A DNA stretch of 38,850 bases from Phoronis ovalis. Its lineage: Eukaryota > Phoronida > Phoronidae. Numbering within the stretch: the first letter of the stretch is position 1; each line of letters opens with the position of its first letter. Shown here one piece after another: positions 33,549 through 38,850 of the stretch. A program made the position numbers and the translations under genes. The DNA is taken from positions 1 through 38,850 of the forward strand of contig JAOXYB010098048.1 in assembly GCA_028565635.1 (NCBI GenBank). Reading direction: 5' to 3'. The notes under the pieces are model-generated. The model made no database searches and was not told the DNA's origin. It saw only the letters and a program-made list of their open reading frames with translations.

Positions 33549-35837
33549 CACGTGCCATCTGTCATGTAGTACGCATCCAGGGTCTTTGTAATGCCAGTCA
33601 TGTAAAATCAAACAGGTTGCAGAATGAATGAGGCGAGAAAAGATTTATATTACCAAAAAGGGTGAAACTTATCTTCCTTAAAAAGTACACCACAATTCGT
33701 TTCATAGTTAAAGTCCTTGTAGGTTATAAAAAAAAATCGGTTATACAGTACAATCAAGTTTTCCTGCCATCGCTATATATAAACGGTACAATTTTCAAAT
33801 AGTAATTTGTCGTGTAATAACTATTGAATTATTATGGATTAAGTGAAATCACTGACTCAACAGTCTTGAATCAGTGAATTTCTAAAAAAAATCTAATATC
33901 GCTATGGACTACAGCACGATATGTCTTTCTAAACATGTCAAATTAGAAGGAGCATAAGACAGCAACCACGTGATCTGGCGCATCCAGAAAGCCATCTGCT
34001 ACAAAAAGTGTCGAGAAATAATAAAAGACTTCGAATGATCTTATTAGAATAGAATTTAACAGAATTATTAAGTCTAATAACAATGACATTTCTTTCCCAA
34101 ATTTGATTTCCAGTTTACACTTACAGGGTTACTAGTTTTCATGTTTTTGCCTTTGTTTCCGTTCTCCAAAAGTTCTCGATTTTATTTGACAATGTTAATT
34201 GCATAAAATTAGCAATAATATGCGCTCATTTAAACAAAAAAAAGTTCTAACGCGTGTGCGCCTATAACGAATGCACTTCTATATTCGTGCAAAAAATATG
34301 TTAAAATTCCATTGTTCAGTTTTACCTATAAAATTTCAAATTACATTTCGCTGCTTGGGGATTCGTGAATTTGGGAAAAATATATATAAACATTGTTTAT
34401 TTATTTGGATTTGGTTAATTATACATGTTAAACATCAATTCCATTCTGATTGGATAAGAAATGAGTCGATAAGATAGAGGTGGGGTTACACAGATGGTGG
34501 TTTACGGAACTACATTTTTAATCAGATTTACCTTTTATTTTTTCTGAATATGGATATACACATATTTTAGTGGTGTAAGACTACCGAATAAATCACAAAA
34601 TATATAACACAAGATTTTTGCATACTGCCTTTTTATAATGCGTTAAACTGGGTCGTATACAAAACCGATTTGAGTTGCTACAGCTAGGAATGCGGCTCGT
34701 GCTGTAGGGATGAACGCAAAACAAGAGGCGTGGCTAGGTCTCATGCCTACCTCATGCCATCTGTTATCTTCTGCATTGATTGACAGGCTATGTAATGGTT
34801 ACAGTGAAACATTGACCCTATTTCGCCCCAACGTAAATATGAACACGCACAGCATCACTAAAATTACTACCAAAATAATTCGTGTCTGGTTATACTGGTT
34901 TGAGTAAAAAGCGTTATTAAAGACTTTGTCTCAAAGCATATTTCTGTTTAAAAGATTAAAAAATATATTTATAATATTTTTGAGCACATTTTTGCTTAGA
35001 ACATTTTGTCGTCACTGAATCCCTCACTCATAGATTCAGTGAAACGTTGTATCAAGAATCGATTGCATGTTAACAGTAACAGTTATTAAAATGCGTTTAC
35101 CACATACGATACTACCAGATTTTCTGACTTATTTGCCGCCAGCAAAGTAGTTATGTATTTGAACAGCAGTCAACAAGTGTTTGCATATATGCACTACTAC
35201 ACGTATTGTCTAGGCACGTGCCATCTGTCATCAAATTAAAATCAGTTCAATTCCTTTAAAAAATGTATTAAGATTCATGGCATGATTAGAAAGTTATTGT
35301 TTTAATTGTAATTTAGAATAGTTCGAAAGGTATGTAGGCTATGCATTTTAAAAAATAGACATCAAGAGAAAAAGCAAAAAAAAAAGTTTTGTCATGGGTG
35401 CTAGAGTGCGCATTTGTGTGGCCCGTTCTTGATGCACTATATTAAATGTTCAGAATGTTTGCCTTTATATATATAGTTTTATTATTTTATTTCAAAAATC
35501 ACAGTATGATAAGATAAACTAGGTTAATATGCAGCAGATATAAGATATACAGCAGAATTGCTGTCCAATAGTTAGGAAAGCGATGTTGGTACATGATAAA
35601 ATCATTTCCTTATTTGTTCCACCGTTCTTGTTCAACATTCTGATTCATTTTTCTGAGGTCAAAAATATTAACAAGCTATAACGACTAAGATAATTCCAAG
35701 AAACCTAGAAAACACCTATGATGTATTTATATACAGGTAAATATATAGTGTTTAAAAAAAGATACTATCTATCTGCTGCGGTAAATTAATTAGATAATTA
35801 ATGGCTGGAAATAATAGCTGCCACGCGCCATCTGTCA
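33549..35837 (+). promoter_or_regulatory. Cluster of composite proneural E-boxes (candidate enhancer)
   Basis: GCCATCTG, the E-box form preferred by neurogenin/NeuroD-type bHLH factors, occurs five times on the same strand: 33554-33561, 33991-33998, 34756-34763, 35220-35227 and 35827-35834. Three copies lie in CACGTGCCATCTGTCA or CACGCGCCATCTGTCA (33549, 35215, 35822), in which a CACGYG site overlaps the E-box and TGTCA gives a TALE half-site. A fourth has CACGTG 19 bp upstream (33967-33972). Only one other GCCATCTG (1806) was found by eye in the rest of the window. Enhancer function is inference. Confidence 0.45.
34777..34786 (+). promoter_or_regulatory. PBX/PREP-type TALE composite site
   Basis: TGATTGACAG is the exact PBX-PREP/MEIS heterodimer consensus. 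It lies 13 bp after the GCCATCTGTT E-box at 34756-34765, inside the E-box cluster. Confidence 0.4.
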
Positions 35838-35916
35838 GGAATTTAATTCATAGCCTTCAATAAATACCGCGCTGTGCTTTTCACGTAATTTATTCTAAAT
35901 GCCTGGTTTTATTTGT

Positions 35917-35928
35917 ATACATACATTA

Positions 35929-35959
<31 letters not shown>

Positions 35960-36087
35960 CATACATGCATGCATGCATGCATACACACATGCACACACAC
36001 ACACATGCACACACACACACACACACACACGCACATACACACACACATACATACATACATACATACATACATACATACATACATACA

Positions 36088-36121
<34 letters not shown>

Positions 36122-36145
36122 CATACATATATACATACATGCATG
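35917..36145 (+). repeat. Compound microsatellite (CATA)n/(CATG)n/(CA)n
   Basis: Uninterrupted CATA repeats are followed by four CATG units, mixed CA and CATG units, and then a longer CATA run ending in CATG. Long open frames of alternating Tyr/Met/Cys/Val or His/Thr on both strands are a by-product of the repeat and are not genes. Confidence 0.97.
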
Positions 36146-38358
36146 GAACAAACTATTAAAATAGAACGGAAAATGAACATTAGCCTCCTGACCTATATGC
36201 GCCCTTCTAATAGCAAATTGGAGAGTACTCCAACCTAACTGTACCTCTATTAGCTGGGATTCTTTATTCAAAGCCATTAGGAATAAAACTGTTCCAAGTA
36301 GCTATCATGTACTGTGTTAAGTCTACATTAGTTTTATTCGCTCATGATATTGTTCTTGGATATAATGGATAACTTGGGTAATGAAGACACATTAAATAAT
36401 GATTTCTTCCGCTCGGTGCGCAATATAGACATAACTTGATATCCAAGAGGGAATAGGGTAAACGTTGGTAGTTTTAATCGCAATTTATTTAAACTACATA
36501 TAGGTTTAATCAACAAATGTTCATATGATTGCTGCCTAATGTGCTACAGTTAGTTGGTAATAGTGACAGAAACAGGTTATACCATGAATTTGCTAGCACT
36601 ACAGGGGACACCTAGTGGCTGTTATCGAACAACGTGATGTCTGCCAAAATCCATAACCTTTTGCCATTTACTTCGTCAACTATTGAGAGGGCAAACAGAA
36701 TTAAATTAAATCACGGAAAGTTGTTACAAATTCAATAATAATTCGAACAAGATAAAAATCATTTCATTTTTATTCTAGGTAAAACTTAATTCCACATCTT
36801 AATTGTTTTGTAAATTGATATCAAAGTTAACTCCCGAATCATTTAGCTTAAATAAAGCGAACAATTAAGGCAGCAACAGACCAGAACTAAGAAATACATG
36901 TGCTTTAAAAAAAACTCAAATTGGTTTTTACGGTTAGATAGATTTTTGTTAAAAACATTGTCTGAATTTTAATGCAAAGCTGTTTTGATTTAAATAAATG
37001 CATTGGATATCATTTTCAGTTACCTGAGCTCATAAATACCTAACAAGATTAAACGACATATATCTCCTCTGCAGGTGGTCCTATATGATACACGTATATA
37101 TATTTAACGATATGCTTAATATTGCACGATAAAAAAATTATTATAGCACCTGGTTTTGTAAAAATTATTATTCAATACAAATAAAATACTTTTTAACGTT
37201 AAAGAGGGTTTTCCGCTGCAATAAATATGAATTTAGATGCTCAATTAAACTTTACAGCTATTAGCATTTTTCACTGTAACCAGCAAAGATGTTACTTAAT
37301 GACATGGTATGTTGTTTTAACGACAATTATCCCAAAGGAGTGGCTATATTCGTTGTTATCTAAACAATAACACGAACTCTTTCCTTCTACGTTTCTACTA
37401 CCTGTTCCTCGGAAAATTTACAATCACTTTTGGCAGTTATACCTTGGTACTGCGTCTATACAGGTTACTGGGTATAGTCTTGCAAGAAATCTCCGTTAGC
37501 AAAGGGTGCATATTTACCATCTCTCACTTTCATTTGGCGGTTCACACTGGATACTATGTACACGTACACTTTTTTAAAAAGAAGGCAGCAAATTGATGTT
37601 TTTTATTCTTAAATTTCACTTATTGAAAAACTCTTACAATAATTTTACTTTCCGTGAATGATAGGACATGATATATATGAGCTTGTCTAATTCCTCTTTT
37701 CCACGAGTGGTTGCTACTCGGGCGTTGCTAGCACCCTGCTAATAGGGAAAACATGAAACTACTTGTAAAAATACAAAAAAATAGTTGCTTGATGGCGTAG
37801 TTTTGAAAATTTGTACTAAAGGGGACTTTGACGAAAGCACACTTTGTTTTACCCTTCTAAGATCTTACATGGTTCATTATAAATGAATATCTTATTTATT
37901 GCGTACCACAGTTAATGCAATTGATGCATATTATACTAGGTGAACAACCTGTTAATGCAAAAAACTCTTTGCCTGCAGTGCCATCTTCTGACTAACTGCT
38001 AAAATAGGCCTACATAACAAGCTTGTATTGAACAGTCAATCAGCATTCGCTAACCTGTTTCTAGCATTCGAACACTTTTTCCGGTTTTCGCACCGACAGT
38101 TCTGCTATTGGAACCGTCAATTTCGCTTATCCGCTTACTTGCCGGGAACTCGAACAGATTTATGGACTCGCGCGCCCACAGAAAAAGATGCACCCTAGGG
38201 CCTAATCGGCATCTTAATATATTATCACGTGGTATAAAGTGAAGATTGATAAGAGAAAACGACTAAAATAAAGGTTTTTCTAACAGAAAATTTAATTTTA
38301 ATTAGAAACGTTCGCAGATTTAATGACGTCAATAATGACAATAAGTTAGTTCCTCTGT
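36146..38358. other. Non-coding stretch
   Basis: AT-rich with no recognised gene, RNA or repeat. The only open stretch of note (36334-36516, - strand) is 60 codons and featureless. Confidence 0.35.
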
Positions 38359-38660
38359 CCTTATTCAATAAGGAAAAATGAGCTGTTTTCTTTTTCCTTA
38401 TTCGATTAAGGGTTTCAAAAAGAAAAGAGAATTCTAAAGTCAGAACCTTGAAATTCCCAATTTTAAGCCGAATAAGGAAAAGGGTAATTTTCCTTTTTCC
38501 TTATTCGGCTCAAAATCGAATAAAGGAAAGGGAAGTACTGCCTTTTTCTTTATTACATTTTTTTTATCTGAATAAGGAAAAAGGCATCACTTCCCTTTTC
38601 CTTATTCGAATGTTGCATTTGAATACGGAAAAATGAGCAATTTCCTTTTTCCTTATTCGA
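38359..38660. repeat. Array of five related hairpins built on CCTTATTCGA
   Basis: Five inverted-repeat modules, each of the form (C)GAATAAGGAAAA-spacer-TTTTCCTTATTCG, lie at about 38367-38402, 38466-38510, 38517-38554, 38570-38607 and 38621-38658. Modules 2 to 5 are spaced about 50 bp apart, and module 1 is separated by about 60 bp of unrelated sequence. Module 1 also contains the small palindrome CCTTATTCAATAAGG. A 62-codon ORF through the array is a by-product. Confidence 0.8.
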
Positions 38661-38850
38661 TTTTTTTTGGATAGTTCATACTGGACCGCGTTGTTAGTTA
38701 GAACCATTTGCTGATTCCGTCCCATTACACACATCACATCAGATAAGGGTGCGCCACCTACATCTGCTTGCGTAGTACCATTTTCGCATTTTGAACTACA
38801 CTTTTTGCTGTCGGGCTAACATCAAAACGTTTTTGACTGTTTTTCCATTC

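Noticed and set aside
35895-36277. Several long overlapping ORFs on both strands
   Set aside because: They are translations of the CATA/CA microsatellite (MYVCMYVC, HTYIHTYI) and have no gene-like composition.

Overview
This window looks like an AT-rich stretch of a metazoan nuclear genome. The evidence is GT-AG introns, poly-A signals, microsatellites, inverted-repeat transposons, two neurogenin-type bHLH genes and animal-like U1 snRNA genes. The phylum cannot be fixed from this sequence. A spiralian (mollusc- or annelid-like) or another invertebrate is a guess from the genome style and from the Tap/neurogenin-like gene.

Left end (1-2700): a tandem array of U1 snRNA genes. Two 164-nt U1 copies (112-275 and 1598-1761) sit in repeat units about 1486 bp apart and share upstream promoter blocks and a 3'-box-like sequence. 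The left copy carries several stem-breaking changes and may be a decaying variant. The right copy folds much better. A decayed third spacer without a U1 follows at about 2450-2690. A 127-bp foldback transposon with 11-bp target duplications lies between the two genes.

Middle (2700-11000): mostly non-coding. It holds a decayed piggyBac-like transposase (about 9110-9765) and a probable unrecognised terminal coding exon pair on the + strand (10459-10493 and 10554-10727).

Neurogenin region (11300-25750): two bHLH genes in the same (-) orientation, about 11.5 kb apart. The first (11766-12563) is an intronless neurogenin/Tap-like gene. The second (24094-25465) is a shorter, more diverged paralogue. 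Its first coding exon is only 22 nt long and can be reconstructed by in-frame splicing across an 877-bp intron. Both have a TATA box and CACGTG/CACGCG (Hes/E-box class) sites near the promoter. The sequence between them holds short tandem repeats and a 565-bp inverted-repeat element.

Right third (25750-38850): no confident gene. The most interesting feature is a cluster of five same-strand GCCATCTG proneural-type E-boxes within 2.3 kb (33549-35837). Three of them sit in a near-identical composite CACGYGCCATCTGTCA, and one lies next to a perfect TALE (PBX/PREP) site. Since neurogenins bind this E-box class, this is a candidate proneural-responsive enhancer lying 8-10 kb upstream of the second bHLH gene. 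The right edge has a compound CATA/CA microsatellite and an array of five related hairpins built on CCTTATTCGA.
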